Shown: piece by piece, positions 46,930-60,454 of the stretch
Numbering within the stretch: the first letter of the stretch is position 1
Layout of the letters: each line of letters begins with the position of its first letter
Assembly (NCBI GenBank): GCA_009823505.1
Contig: VZQC01009555.1
Location: forward strand, 1,345,898-1,409,897
Source of the DNA: Rhizomys pruinosus
Taxonomy: Eukaryota > Chordata > Mammalia > Rodentia > Spalacidae
Reading direction: 5' to 3'
DNA: 64,000 nucleotides
Notes under the pieces: generated by a model
Database searches by the model: none
What the model saw: the letters and a program-made list of their open reading frames with translations, nothing else
What the model was told of the DNA's origin: nothing
Position numbers and translations under genes: made by a program

Positions 46930-47105
46930 GGGGGGTTTTTTGTTGTTGTTGTTGTTGTTGTTTTCCTGAGACAGGGTCTCATACCATAGACTAGGCTAGC
47001 CTGGAATGCTCTGTATAGCACAGGCTGGTCTCAGACTCACTATAATCCTCCTGCTTTAGCTTCCCAAGTGGTGGAATTGCAGGCGCATGCAAGCACACCC
47101 TGCTG
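46930..47105 (-). repeat. Older B1 SINE with (GTT)n tail
   Basis: (GTT)n at 46,941-46,961, then cctgagacagggtctc through ggcgcatgcaagcacacc. Confidence 0.75.
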
Positions 47106-47240
47106 AGGAGGCTTTTTCACACTGTCCTGCATTGTAAACAGTCCTAACGCAGTAAGAAATCAACAGGCAGTTAAAGGAACAGCATTAAAGACAAAAACAA
47201 TGCCCCCCTCCCCAAAAAAAACCCCCAAAACAGATGTACA

Positions 47241-47345
47241 AGGCTGGAGGTGGCTCAGTGCCAGAGTGCGCTTGCTGTGCAAGCCTGAGGAGCTGAGCTA
47301 GAAGCCCACACCATGCGGAAAGCTGAGCACGTGGGGTCAGGACAG
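47241..47345 (+). repeat. ID/B3-like SINE fragment
   Basis: Contains ctggaggtggctcagtgcc and cgcttgctgtgcaagcctg. Confidence 0.5.
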
Positions 47346-47379
47346 GAGAATGGAATTCAAATCAACAGGTGGGGAGGAG

Positions 47380-47580
47380 TTTAAAGAGATGGCTCAGAGG
47401 TTGAGAGCACTGGCTGCTCTCTTGCGGAGGACCCAGGTTTGATTCCCAGTATCCACATGGAAGCAAAAACGGCCTGTAACTCCAGTTCTAGGGGAGCACA
47501 CTACCCTCTTCTGTTCTGCACATGGTACACTTACACACACATAGGCAATTCATTCATACACACAAAATAAAAATATTTTT
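47380..47580 (+). repeat. B2 SINE
   Basis: Full B2 (agagatggctcagaggttg through an ATA-rich tail). Confidence 0.88.
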
Positions 47581-48251
47581 TAAATGCTATCAAATTTCTG
47601 TGCTGTATGTGGTACATGTCTAGGCAGTAGGAGGGAGGGGGGAGAAAGGTGTTTTCTCACAGAAGGTCCTGACTTCACTGAGAGGTTTCTAGAAGCCCTA
47701 CCAGTCATCAGCATACATACCTTAGAAATGAAATGCACAGGGGGTGTTCTTAGCACCTTGTTATTTTGAAAATCCAATTGCCTCTAGTTTTTAATTAGGT
47801 CACAAATTTGGAATCTTATTAGGAAATAAACGGTTGTTCATATATTTAAAACAAGCTTAATTCCTCAGAAACTGTCTGTCCTGCCACTACACGTTCCAGT
47901 TTCAGACATATGGCAGAAAAGCATTTGCTTGTGTGATGGTTTCTATTAGGCAGAGCAAGAAGAAGGAAAGAACTTTCTTCCTCTGTCTGGGCTGCTTCGT
48001 CCCTTCACCATGCGCCGTCCTCACTAATTCTGACTGGATAAAAGGGAGCAGTTCTAACTAGGTACTCATCCTTTTAAATATGTCTGTTATGGTTTATTCT
48101 CCCTAAGAAAGGTGCTAATCTATCTGTACAGAAGTAGTCTCAGAGCCCATGTTTATACAACAACTCCAGAGTCAGAGGCGGAGCAGATCTGAGGGGTGAG
48201 TCCAGACTCTGGATATGGAAACCTAGAAAGAGCAAACTTAGAACAGTAGAA

Positions 48252-48348
48252 ATCTCACTCTGTACACCAGGCTGGCCTGAAACTCAGAGATCTGCCTGCC
48301 TCCACCTCAAGTGCTGGGATTAAAGGCATGCACCACCACGACTAGCCC
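48252..48348 (-). repeat. B1 SINE, partial
   Basis: Reverse B1 from actctgtacaccaggctgg to gcatgcaccaccacg; the tail side is missing. Confidence 0.8.
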
Positions 48349-48684
48349 TCAAAAAAATATTTTTAAAATTCTATGCACGTGTGTGTGAGAGGAGGCTGGG
48401 GCTACAAGGGGACAGGGTGGCAGAGGAGGGTGCTGGGAGTGCTGAGGGCCCTGCCAGGGCAGCAGGTCTCACATGCCAGATCTGCCCTCCACTCCCAGAA
48501 GAGGCAGCTCTCTGGCATGCTAGTCCTAAGGAGCAGTTCAAGGAATAGATTCTGTGGTCCTTCAGCCACCTCAGTGTCTGAAAATCCCCTTGATAAACGC
48601 TGTTCAGCTAAAAGCAAACTGATTGGATTCTGTTGTCTGAAACTAAGAACAAGGACCAGCAAACTGGAAGATAAAGAACCTGCC

Positions 48685-48945
48685 TATGGGAAACAACAAC
48701 AACAGAAAGGACTGCATCAAAGAACTGACTGAAACAGTGAACTTCTGCTCAAAACAGTCAACTTCCTCATGGAGAATATTGAGAAAGACTGAGAAAGAGA
48801 TGAAAAGCATGTTTGGCAGAATGCATGAGCTCTGGCGGGGTGGGGGAATGGGCGGGAACATGGGTCTAGATTTGTTAAAAAAATATAAATAAATTTATGT
48901 GAAAAAAAAATAAAATAAAAGGAAATTGAAAAAAGAAAAAAAGAA
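48685..48945 (+). mobile_element. 5'-truncated A-tailed retroelement (possible L1 3'UTR)
   Basis: It is flanked by aaagaacctgcc at 48,673-48,684 and 48,946-48,957. It has a G-rich stretch (48,836-48,855) and a long A-rich end, and shares cagaatgcatga with the element at 1-350. Confidence 0.6.
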
Positions 48946-48957
48946 AAAGAACCTGCC

Positions 48958-49024
48958 ACCTGCCAGTCTTCCAGGTCAGCTGGGGCTAGAGGGAGACCCT
49001 GTCTCAAAAAGACCAAAAAAAAAA
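48958..49024 (+). repeat. 5'-truncated B1 insertion
   Basis: Only the last ~45 bp of B1 (tcagctggggctagagggag, accctgtctcaaaaagacc) plus an A tail. It is bounded by aaagaacctgcc on both sides (48,946-48,957 and 49,025-49,036). Confidence 0.75.
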
Positions 49025-49107
49025 AAAGAACCTGCCAGTAGAGTCAAATCAAATGGTCATCTAGCTATTTAAAATTCAAAATTATAAACAACTAAAAAGA
49101 AGCAGGG

Positions 49108-49273
49108 TTTTTTTTTGTTTGTTTGTTTGGGTTCTGTTTTTGTTTTTTTGGTCTTTTTGAGACAGGGTCTCTGTTACCCAGCTGCCCTGGAACTCACTAT
49201 GTAGACTCACAGAGATCTGCCTGCCTCTGCCTCCAAGTGCTGGGATTAAAGGTGTGTGCCACCACACCCAGCT
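49108..49273 (-). repeat. B1 SINE
   Basis: Reverse B1 with a T-rich tail containing (GTTT)n. The body is shortened between ctatgtag and actcacagag. Confidence 0.88.
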
Positions 49274-49279
49274 GTTTTT

Positions 49280-50175
49280 CACATCTTTTAACTTGGATTT
49301 TTACCTGTTCTCATTTTAGGTGAAGGTCATCAAAACCAGATTTGAACTATTATTTAAAACTGGTAATAATGACAAATGATTTCCAAGACTTCCTTTATGG
49401 ATGGTTCCATTTCCATTATTCAAGATGGTCTTTAACTGTGGAGACTAAAATTAAATCATGCAGGAATGGTAGGGGTTAAAATGAACCTGCAATTTCAATT
49501 AACCAAATAAGTTAAAGTTACTGAAGAGGAGAATTAGAAAACTTCTAGGAAATGGGGACAATGAAGTTCAGCTTTGATCATCTAAATTAAGTGAGTAGAA
49601 GTTCCAAAGTCACAAATCTGAAATCTAAATATTTAATTTTTAAAAATTATAAAACAAACTTCAATAAAAAGAAAATTCCATAAAATGTCAAAGTGCACTG
49701 TGTACTAGACTCATCTGGTTAGATACAATCATTTGGCCAAATAAAGCAGAGAACTGCAGAGGACACAGGACATCGAGCACTGGCCTCCGAGGGGAAAGGG
49801 CTCTTTCTAAATCTCTACCTTCTTATCACTTTTAAAATAAAGCCAGTACTCATGCTACCTCCTATATAAATTCAGACTTGCTTGAGTATATGCCCAGATT
49901 TTTATGAACATTGAGTCTTCGGGTAAAGGTAAATATTACCTTAAAATAACCAACATTTAGAAGTTATTTAAGGGAGGACAGAATAGGTTCTAAAAACGGA
50001 ACACTTGTAGCTCTCCCACATCTTACTAATCCACGTAAGCAATCACTAGCACGGTGACGGCCACTTCCTTAGTGCAGTGCCGGGCTGTGCCCTGCCATGC
50101 TGAGGAACAGCATCTGAGGAGGGAGAACAGGGACCTGGGGACAGGAAAATGAGGAGCTGGCAGAAACAGGCATGA
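49280..50175. other. Unassigned AT-rich intron sequence
   Basis: Prmt3 intron with no recognised feature. Confidence 0.45.
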
Positions 50176-50176
50176 A

Positions 50177-50290
50177 TCCAGGGCCAGACGTAGTGGCTCA
50201 TGCCCGTCACCCCAGCACATGAGAGGCTGAGGCAGGACGACTAGGAGCTTAAGGCCAGCCTGGGCTACATGATGAGTCCCTTTCTGAACA
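50177..50290 (+). repeat. Older B1/B4-like SINE
   Basis: Contains gacgtagtggctcatgcc and ttaaggccagcctgggctac. Confidence 0.65.
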
Positions 50291-50565
50291 GTCACGCAGA
50301 CAGGACAACACCCTCTCCCACTGCAAATCAATGTGCATTCAGATCTGCTTTTCCTTCCTAAGAATAAATCTTATCTATTGTGCCAGGGTGACTCAAGACA
50401 ACTCAATGTCAGGTCCTTAAGTTCTTTTCATAGGTGAAAAACTGGTATTCTACCAAATAAACAGATGTAAGCTAGGTTAGGGGTTACTGAGAGGCACAGG
50501 AGTACTTTGTCTCTGAAGGTAAAACTGAATGTTCTTCATTAATTACTTTGTCTATTAACCTAAAC

Positions 50566-50717
50566 TTTTTTTGTTTGTTTGAGATAGGGTCTCTTGTAGC
50601 CGAGGCTGGGCTTAGACTCCCTACGTAGCCAAGGCTGATCTACAACTCTTGGTCCTTCTGCCTCTACCTCCTGAGGGCTGAGATTACATACAGGCATGCA
50701 TCTACCTTTGCCTGGTC
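50566..50717 (-). repeat. Older B1 SINE
   Basis: Reverse B1 (tttgagatagggtctcttgt through ggcatgcatctacc) close to the Prmt3 exon at 50,896. Confidence 0.7.
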
Positions 50718-50874
50718 TAACTACTGAAGTCTGTTTTCCCGTGAACCAGCTCTGCTCAGTGGCCTGGCAAAGGTAAAGCTAGACTGTCAAAGGCAAGAGC
50801 GGGCTTCATTTATCACATGCCTAGTGATTAATTCATTGCCTTGCCGATCAACCGCACCACTAGTGCACTTTTCA

Positions 50875-50988
<114 letters not shown>

Positions 50989-51279
50989 TTAAAGGAGAAG
51001 AAAGAGGTCAACAAAAACAGCAGTAAAAACAGCCCTAGCCAGATACTTATTCCTGTATACAAAAGATTGCTGTAAACCAGTGCTTCATAAACTGTAAGCA
51101 CACACCATTCTGAGGATTATAACATTTTTTAATCCTTGAATTCAAATCAGTGTCCTCTACTTCCCTGTAAGCAACAACGGACATGAAACCAAGGATCTTA
51201 TCTGTTTCTTTTCCTGAGACACACTGAAGGCTTTCAGATAAAAAGGACAGTTTTTAGCATCTACCTAGGATCACGTTTT

Positions 51280-51660
51280 GTGCTGGACAGCTTTAGTGTA
51301 AAGTCAACACACCTGAGCTGGAGAGCCTCAACTGGGGAACTGCCTCCACTGGACTGGCCTGTGGCCATGTCCAAGAGGTATTTCCTTGATTGCTGAGTGA
51401 TGTGGGAGGGCCCAGCCCACTGTGGATGGTGCCACCCTGGGCAGGTGGTTGTGTACTATATAAGAAAGTAGCCTGAGCATGGGCCAAGGGAGCAAGCCAG
51501 TAAACAGCATTCCTCCATGGCCTGTGCTTCAGCTCCTGCCTCCAGGTTCCTGCCCTGAGTTCCTATGTTGGGCTCCCAAGGTGATGAACTGTGACTGGGA
51601 GATGTAAGATAAATAAACCCTTTTGTCTCCAAGTTGGTATTGGTTAGAGTGTTTTGTCAA
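51280..51660 (+). mobile_element. URR1-like non-autonomous element
   Basis: Contains gggagggcccagcccactgt, aagccagtaaacagcattcc, cagctcctgcctccaggttc and ataaataaacccttttgtc in the order I recall for the rodent URR1 family. The family name is from memory. No coding capacity is seen. Confidence 0.55.
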
Positions 51661-51840
51661 AGCAATTGAAAGCAAATTAGAATATGTTTCAGACCACCTA
51701 TGGTTTACTACCATGTCTGGTCAAATAATAGTTGGTATTTTTAGAGGAAATGACAACCTGAAAATGCATGGTGGTGAAAAGGAAAACTTGCAATGTCAAT
51801 GTGATCTGAAAACAACTGTGCTCTTATATTGTGAGTCCCA

Positions 51841-51875
<35 letters not shown>

Positions 51876-51877
51876 GG
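51841..51877. repeat. (AAAT)n microsatellite
   Basis: About nine units, following tgagtcccat. Confidence 0.95.
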
Positions 51878-51999
51878 AAAACTTGCCCGAGAATTTGCCT
51901 TTCATTGTACACGTTGTGTTTGTTGGACAGCAAGAAAAACATCATAATCCAGACCAAACTGCAAAGCTCTGACAACACATCTTAGGAAGACACAGCCCA

Positions 52000-53440
<1,441 letters not shown>

Positions 53441-54094
53441 CTACCAGCAGGACAGGTCGAGGAAGGTAAGAGAGGAGTCAAGCAAGCTCCCTCAGTACCT
53501 GTGCCTACAGTGGGTAAGGTAAAAAACCAGCACTCCAATAAGCTCCAGAATGACGAAACCACCTTGAAGCAAACATACTAAGATTACAACTTAAACAACC
53601 TGGAAAAGGTCTTCTATCTCGACTTCATCCACTCTAGAGAACACAGAAAGACAGGTAATTTAGGAAGTATGTAGCTTGTGAAAACACACTCATGCTGTGG
53701 ACTTTGCAGGTATGTAGAAGGGCCAGCTCATATTACACTCTCTTAATATAGAAAGAAATGCTTATGAACATTAAGTATGTACCAGTCTAACTTAGAGCCT
53801 GTAGCTACATGTCCCTACCCTTAAGAATCGATAAAGCTATCAAAACTTTTATTTTATATTATTCCAAAATATGCATATATACACTCCACACATAAGTCAA
53901 AATTAAAAATTCTGAAAATAAACTGTAGGTTGATTCCTAAACACATTTAGAGATTCACATTTTAACAGTAAATTTGCATGCAGGTATAAAGTTGTGTAAC
54001 TTTACATTCTTTTTTCAGAATATGACTACATATCCTCCATATGTATATGGTAATTACAATGTGTGATAAGTGGTAAGACAATTCTAGAGTCCAT

Positions 54095-56320
54095 TTATAG
54101 ACTCACATTGCAATAGCACAGTTGCTTTCAGATACAATGAAATATAATAACAGGTGGTTTCCATAGTGTAGTGGTTATCACGTTTGCCTCACAAGGAAAT
54201 ATAATAATAAAGTTGCTCAGTTTGCCTACCAACTGGGGATTTGATGTTAACATCCACAAATGAGGGAAACCATTCGCCTTTTTTTTCCCCCTGGGACTGT
54301 GTTACTTCACTTAGTATAATTGCTTCAAGTTCCATCCATTTACCAGCAAAGCTCATGATGTCATCCTTTTTTACTGCTGCATAGAACTCCATTGTGTAGA
54401 TGTACCACATTTTTGTTATCCAGTCATTTGTTGAGGGGCATTTGGGTTGGTTCCAGGTCTTTGCTATTGTGAAGAGAGCTGCAATAAACATAGCTGTGCA
54501 TGTATCTTTGCAGTAGGATGTGTCTTATGGGTATATACCCAGGAGTGGTATGGCTGGGTCAGGTGGTAGGCTCATTTTGAGTTTTTTAAGGGATCTCCAC
54601 ACTGCTTTCCACAGTGGCTATACCGGTTTACATTCCCACCAGCAGTGCATGAGTGTTCCCCTTTCCCCACCTCTCCAGCATTTGGTGTCTTTTGTTTTCT
54701 TGATCTTGGCTAGTCTTATTGGAGTGAGATGATACCTTAGTGTGGTTTTAATTTGCATTTCCTTAATTATTAATGATGTTGAACACTTTTTAAGATGTTT
54801 CTCAGCCATCTTTAATTCCTCACTGGTGAAGACTCTGTTCAGCTCTTTACTCCATCTTTTGAGTAGGTCATTTGTCTTCTTACTTCTTTTTTTTTTGAGT
54901 AGTTTATATATTCTTGACATTAATGCTCTGTCAGATGTGTCACTGGTAAAGATTTCCTCCCACTCTGTGGGTTTTCTCTTCACCTCCTTGATTGTTTCTT
55001 TTGCTGTACAGAAGCTTTTGAGTTTTATGAGGTCCCACTTGTCAACTGTTGACCTTACTTCCCGTGCAGCTGCTGTCTGGTTTAGAAAGTCTCCTCCTAC
55101 ACCTATGTCTTGTAGGTTGTTGCCAACTTTTTCTTTTATCACCTTCAGGGTTTCAGGCTTCACATTGAGATCTTTGATTCACTTGGAGTTGATTTTTGTA
55201 CAGGGTGAGAGGTAGGGGTTTAATTTTGTTCTTCTACAAATGATGATCCAGTTTTGCCAACACCATTTGCTGAAGATGCTATCTTTCCTCCATTGAGCTT
55301 TTTTGGCCCCTTTGTCAAATATGAGGTGGCTGAAGTTATATGAGCTCAAGTTTGGATCTTCAATTTTGTTCCATTGGTCAATGGTTCTGGTTTTTTGCCA
55401 GTACCAGGCTGTCTTTATGACTATAGCCCTGTAATATAGCTTGAAGTCTGGTAATGTAATCCCCCCAGTATTGCACTTTTCACTCAGGGTTGCTTTAGCT
55501 ATTCAGGGTCTTTTGTTTTTCCATATGAATTTAAGGATTTTTTTTCTAAGTCTGTGAAAAAGCTCATGGGGATTTTGATTGGGATTGCATTGAATCTGTA
55601 TATTAATTTGGGTAGAATGGACATTTTTACTATATTAATTTTTCCAATCCATGAGCATGGGAGGTCTTTCCATCTTTTGATGTCATTTTCAATCTCCTTC
55701 TTCAGGGTTTTAAAATTTTTGTTGTAGAGGTCTTTGGTGTCTTTGGTTAGGTTTATTCCTAGGTTTTTTTTTTTTTTGAGGCTATTGTGATTGGGAAGGT
55801 CTCCTTATATTCCTTCTCCAGTTGCTTATTGTTGGTGTAAAGGAAGGCTACTGATTTTTCTAGGTTTATTTTATCCTGTCACTTTACTGAAACTTTTGAT
55901 CGTTTCTAAGAGTTTTCTGGTGGAGTTTTTAGCATCCCTTAGGTAAACTATCATATCATCTGAAAAAGGGATAGTTTTACTTCCTCTTTTCCAATTAGTA
56001 CTCCTTTAATTTCGCTTTCTTGCCTTATTGCCCTAGCAAGCATTTCAAGCACTATATTGAAGAGGAGTTGCGATAGTGGACAGCCTTACCGTGTTCCTGC
56101 CTTTAAGGGGAAAGTTTCCAACTTTTCTCCATTTAGGATGATGTTGGTTGTGAGTTTCTTGTATATGGCTTTGATTACATTGAGGAATGATCCCTCCAGT
56201 CCAATTTCCTCTAAGACTTTAAGCATGAAGGAATGCTGGATTTTTGTCCAAAGCTTTTTCTGCATCAATTGAGATGATTGTGTGGTTTTTGTCTTTAAGT
56301 CAAGAATTGATTTATTTTTG
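54095..56320 (-). mobile_element. 5'-truncated L1 (ORF2 C-terminal half and 3' end)
   Basis: Minus-strand translations in several frames give ORF2 segments in the right order: FLNVIKAIYKKLTTN (56.2 kb), [17 protein letters not shown] (55.1 kb), then WYIYTMEFYAAVKKDDIMSF (54.4 kb). Frameshifts and stops make it non-functional. The 3' end carries a separate small insertion at 54,151-54,195. The 5' end stops in ORF2 near 56,320, where a B1 scrap (tttttgagacaggatctc) follows. Confidence 0.93.
54157..54193 (+). pseudogene. tRNA-Val(CAC) 5' half inserted in L1
   Basis: The 37 nt from gtttccatagtgtagtggtt to cctcaca match the 5' half of tRNA-Val, with two substitutions (G7 to A, and a C to T just before the anticodon stem). 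The match covers the acceptor 5' strand, D arm and anticodon stem 5' strand, and stops right after the CAC anticodon. It is flanked by gaaatataataa at 54,139-54,150 and 54,196-54,207, with caggtg between the left repeat and the tRNA. There is no poly(A). It is not a functional tRNA gene. Confidence 0.85.
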
Positions 56321-56470
56321 AGACAGGATCTCATGTAGCTCAGGTTGACCTCATAAGAGAAAGCATAAGGGACTATGGAGCTTGCGACAGGAATCAACAA
56401 ACTGAGATTGGTTAGTGCAGGACAAGTAGGGCCAGGACACAAGAGTGGAACCCAAACCAAGAGTAGGGGA

Positions 56471-56705
56471 AAGGCTGGAGAAATGTCTCAAGGTTAAGAG
56501 TACTAGCTGCTCTTATAGAAGACCCAGGTTTAATTCCCAGTATCCACACAATGTCCAACAATCCCACCCATGACTCCAGTTCCAGGGGATCTGATGCTCT
56601 CTTCTGACTTCTGCAGGTATTACATGACACTGGTACACTTAAATACATACATGCAATATACTTGTTCACATAAATAAAAATAATAAATAAAATATTTTTT
56701 TAAAA
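56471..56705 (+). repeat. B2 SINE
   Basis: Full B2 from ggctggagaaatgtctc to an A/T-rich tail, moderately diverged. Confidence 0.88.
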
Positions 56706-57491
56706 AGAAGGAGGGGTAGAGTGTCTAGGCAGAGTGAGCAGTGCACACGTGTGCAGGGTCCCCATGAAGATCAGTGTACACAATCCACCCAGGGAGCAGG
56801 ACAGGTACATGGCTAGGAAGGGGCCTCTGTAAACCACTGTCATGGACTAAACTTTACTCAAATAATAACTGAAAAATTTCTCCTCAGGGGAACGATGTAA
56901 TCAGATCTGGTTTTAGGAAAACCATTTGGAGTACAATGTGAAGAGCAACGAGGAGGGTACAGGAAAACACAGGATGTCAGAACTAGGGCTCTGGCTGTGG
57001 GGCTGGAAAGGAAATGGATTTGAGGGCACTCAGGAGTCAGAACTCAGGGCTGACTGATGTGAGGAGCAGCAGGAACAGAGCCTGGCTTTAACAGATGTTT
57101 TCTGTCACAGGATATCAACACGGGGCAGACTGTAGAAGGAGCTTATTGCTTTCAACAGAGAAAAACACTGGTAAGGAAACAAATACAAGATTTGGGATGA
57201 TCTGAGTGCAGGACACAAAACTACAGACCATGAACATGCAAACAGAAACATAAGCGTTCCATGGAACTGAGGAACAGGTCGCCCTGCCAGAGTGCAAGGG
57301 ACAGCAGACGTCAAGAGGGCAAGCAGCTGGGCAGAGAAAGACGAGGACAGGAGGCTGGTGGATAAGAGCAGTCCAGAAGAACAGCCATGAAGACACAGTT
57401 TTAAAAAGGACACAGAACATAACATACTGTAGTCCCTTCAAACAGCTAAACTATCAACCTTTAGAGAATTCATAGATTAAAAGAAAATACA

Positions 57492-57722
57492 GGGCTGGAG
57501 AGATGGCCTAGCGGTTAAGAGCGCCAACTGCTCTTACAGAGGACCCGGGTTCGATCCCCAGCACCCACATGGCGGCCGAGAACCATCTGAAACTCCAATT
57601 CCAGGAGAACTCCAGTTCCAGGGGAATCGGACACCCTCTTCTGACCTCCGCGGCATTGCACGACACGGGTGCACAAACCTACATGCAGACAGTACATTGA
57701 TACACATACAAAAAAAAAAAAA
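57492..57722 (+). repeat. B2 SINE, duplicated subfamily
   Basis: Near-consensus copy with gcggttaagagcgccaactg and the doubled aactccaattccagg/aactccagttccagg. The A tail touches the 46-bp array. Confidence 0.95.
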
Positions 57723-57724
57723 AT

Positions 57725-57915
57725 ACAAAGCACACGTCCCCCATCAGGACAAGTACAAATGTACAAAGAAATAAGCACACGTCCCCCCATCAGGACAAGT
57801 ACAAATGTACAAAGAAATAAGCACACATCCCCCCATCAGGACAAGTACAAACGTACAAAGAAATAAGCACGCGTCCCCCCACCAGGACAAGTACAAATGT
57901 ACAAAGAAATAAGTA
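57725..57915. repeat. 46-bp minisatellite, about 4 copies
   Basis: The unit is aagcacacgtccccccatca followed by ggacaagtacaaatgtacaa and agaaat. Copies are very similar. Both strands give short open frames across it. Confidence 0.97.
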
Positions 57916-58819
57916 CATGGCTGCCAGCTAGACTTCAGACTCAGAAGTCCCCAAACCTGTTTCCAGTTCACCCTTGAAAATTTTGTTACTCAAGAGCAGC
58001 ACTAAATGACCTTCCAGATCAAGCCCAGGACAAGATCTGCCTAGCAAAGCAGGGCAAGGCCGCCAGTGTGCACCCCAGGCAGCCTCTTGGGTCCCCCATG
58101 CAGGGAGTTACTCTCCTTTCTCCTTCATTATCAGCCAAAGCTTTCTGAGTGGCCTAGCTCTCAATGATGTAAATTCTTCCAAGAAACTGACCTCTTACTG
58201 GGAATGCTAACTAGCAACAGATTTGCCACAGGGCAAGATGTTGGTCCCAAACCACATCCTTAAGATGAGAGACTGGGACCAAACGGGGCTCTCGGCAATG
58301 TGCCTAGCTTCTTGGACAGCTTCTGCTGCCACCCAAGTGTGCTGCAGCTTTCCACAACAACCATCCAGTCAGGGGTCGACAAACACCTTTTGCAAAATTG
58401 CTACCTTAGGGTTTAGAGGTTATGATTTTTGTTGAAATGACCAATTTGTGTGGTCAGTGTGCAAACAGATAAAAACAGAATCACGACTGTGTTTTGTGAA
58501 TCCTTGTCCACTAAACAGGCAGTGGGCCACACCCAGAGACCCCTGACAGGAAATGTGGGAGATGGCAGTTATTAGTGGGTCACCAGACTCATTCCCTTGG
58601 AGTGCCACTGCCCTGAAGTTCCTGCCTGGGAACTAACTACCCTGTGGTGTAGCCCCCACTGGATACATCCAGTTAATACAGTTCATTCAGTTGTGTCTTA
58701 ACAGTATCATTGAGGATCTTCTCTCACTTGTTTTTAACACCATCAATTCCTATACTGGATTCAGCTCATGCATCAACTTCAGTGTGCTGCCCAGGTCTGT
58801 ACGTGAGAGGAGACCAGCA

Positions 58820-58870
58820 CTGCATTCACTTGTGACTGTCAGCTGTGCTGATAGTTACAAGTGAATGCAG
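58820..58870. repeat. Near-perfect 24-bp inverted repeat with 3-nt loop
   Basis: The left arm (58,820-58,843) starts ctgcattcacttgtgactg. The right arm (58,847-58,870) is its reverse complement except at two positions, where plus-strand RNA would form G-U pairs. The loop is tgt. It is in presumed Prmt3 intron. Confidence 0.85.
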
Positions 58871-59064
58871 CCAACAGAGCTGGAAAACAGCCTGTGAGGC
58901 CAAAGCACTCCCGGCCATTTACCCAGACCAGCTGCTGGTCTGCCACCACTTCTAGCCTCCCCTGTGCTGCTGACACCACGGAGATGGGCGGTTCTCTTAA
59001 GAGAAGAGAACGTGTGACGCTGTAAGGAACCAGTCTTCTGACTGCTGACGATAAGAAGCACTGA

Positions 59065-59219
59065 AAGCCAGGAGTGGTGGCGCACGCCTTTAACCCTAGC
59101 ACTTGGGAGGCAGAGGCAGGTGTATCTTTGTGAGTTCAAGGCCAGCCTGGTCTACAGAGTGAGTTCCAAGACAGCTGGGGCTACAGGGAGACCCTGTCTC
59201 GAAAAGACCAAAAAAAAAA
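59065..59219 (+). repeat. Young B1 SINE with target duplication
   Basis: aagaagcactga occurs at 59,053-59,064 and 59,220-59,231 around a near-consensus B1 with an A tail. Confidence 0.95.
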
Positions 59220-59274
59220 AAGAAGCACTGAGAGAAATGTGGGTTTCTTTTGTTAGTTAAAGTATATTTTTAAG

Positions 59275-59530
59275 GGGCTGGAGAGATAGCCTAGTGGTCA
59301 AGAGCACTGACTGCTCTTGCAGAGGACCCTGTTTCAATCCCCAGCACCCACATGGCAGCTAAGAACCGTCCGTAACTCCAATTCTAGGAGAACTCCAGTT
59401 CCAGGGGAATCCAAGACCCTCTTCTGACCGCATTGCACAACATGGGTGCACAAGCCTACATGCAGACAGTACACTCATACACATACAAAAATAAATAAAA
59501 AAATTTAAAAAAAATCTTAAAAAAATAAAA
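59275..59530 (+). repeat. Young B2 SINE, duplicated subfamily, perfect target duplication
   Basis: The 16-bp repeat aaagtatatttttaag is at 59,259-59,274 and 59,531-59,546. The body has the doubled segment and an A/T-rich tail. Confidence 0.95.
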
Positions 59531-60454
59531 AAAGTATATTTTTAAGCTAATTATATTTCACGAAGATATAAAAACCATGGTTTAAATTTTTAGACTTAGA
59601 AATGAGTTTTTTCATCTCTCAGCAAGATGTGAATATTCATGAAGACGTATAATCAGGGCCACAGGTCAAACTGGGTCAGTACCCACCTACGCACAGCTGC
59701 TTGAATTCTAGGTCCCCTGCCAGAGTCCTAAGCCTTTACCTTCTTCACAGGCTCACACACTTAGCACTGGACTTTTGTCAGACAGAAGCTAGAACTGAAT
59801 AATTATTCCTGTTTGTAGGAGAAATTAGCAAAGTGCTGATTGGACAAAAGTAACCTGATATCAGACCATTTATAAATGCATGGCTCTGACATCTGTGTCC
59901 TTCGCGATTCACTGCCCAGAATTCATCTGTCACTAGGACAGCCCATGTGGTGAAGAGATCGAGATGGCAAATCCTTTATTCCTCAGAAGGGCCTCACTAG
60001 CTTCTGGACACTACAGGAGGAGTCTGGGAAAGGAGAACTCTCCCAGAAGACCAGCATACAGGAACTGGGCCACCTTAGATAGCCACCAACTTACAGAGCA
60101 AAGGAATCAAATATGTCTGGGAACTGGACATTTCCCCATCATTAGGTTATAGAAATCAGGTTCACTCAAGTTTAGCTAGACGAACACAGAGATGGAGAAT
60201 TCATTGAAAACTGTATTGAAAAGAAGAAAATGTTATTGTTGGAAAAATGCCACCAAAATAACAAACGTGAGGGAAAATAAGCTGAGGCAGATGGTGAAGT
60301 GCCAAAAGAGCATGCAGGGGTGGGCGTGGGAGGCTGCGTCTGATGTGAACTGTGACGTGGTGCACAAAGGACCATGACCAGGCATCACAGTCAGATTCTC
60401 GGATGATTCTCTTTATTTATTTACTGAACCTAGGCTCTCACACGTGCTAGGCAT

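Noticed and set aside
54618..55163. 181-codon minus-strand ORF
   Set aside because: It is a piece of L1 ORF2 in a 5'-truncated, frameshifted element, not a separate gene.
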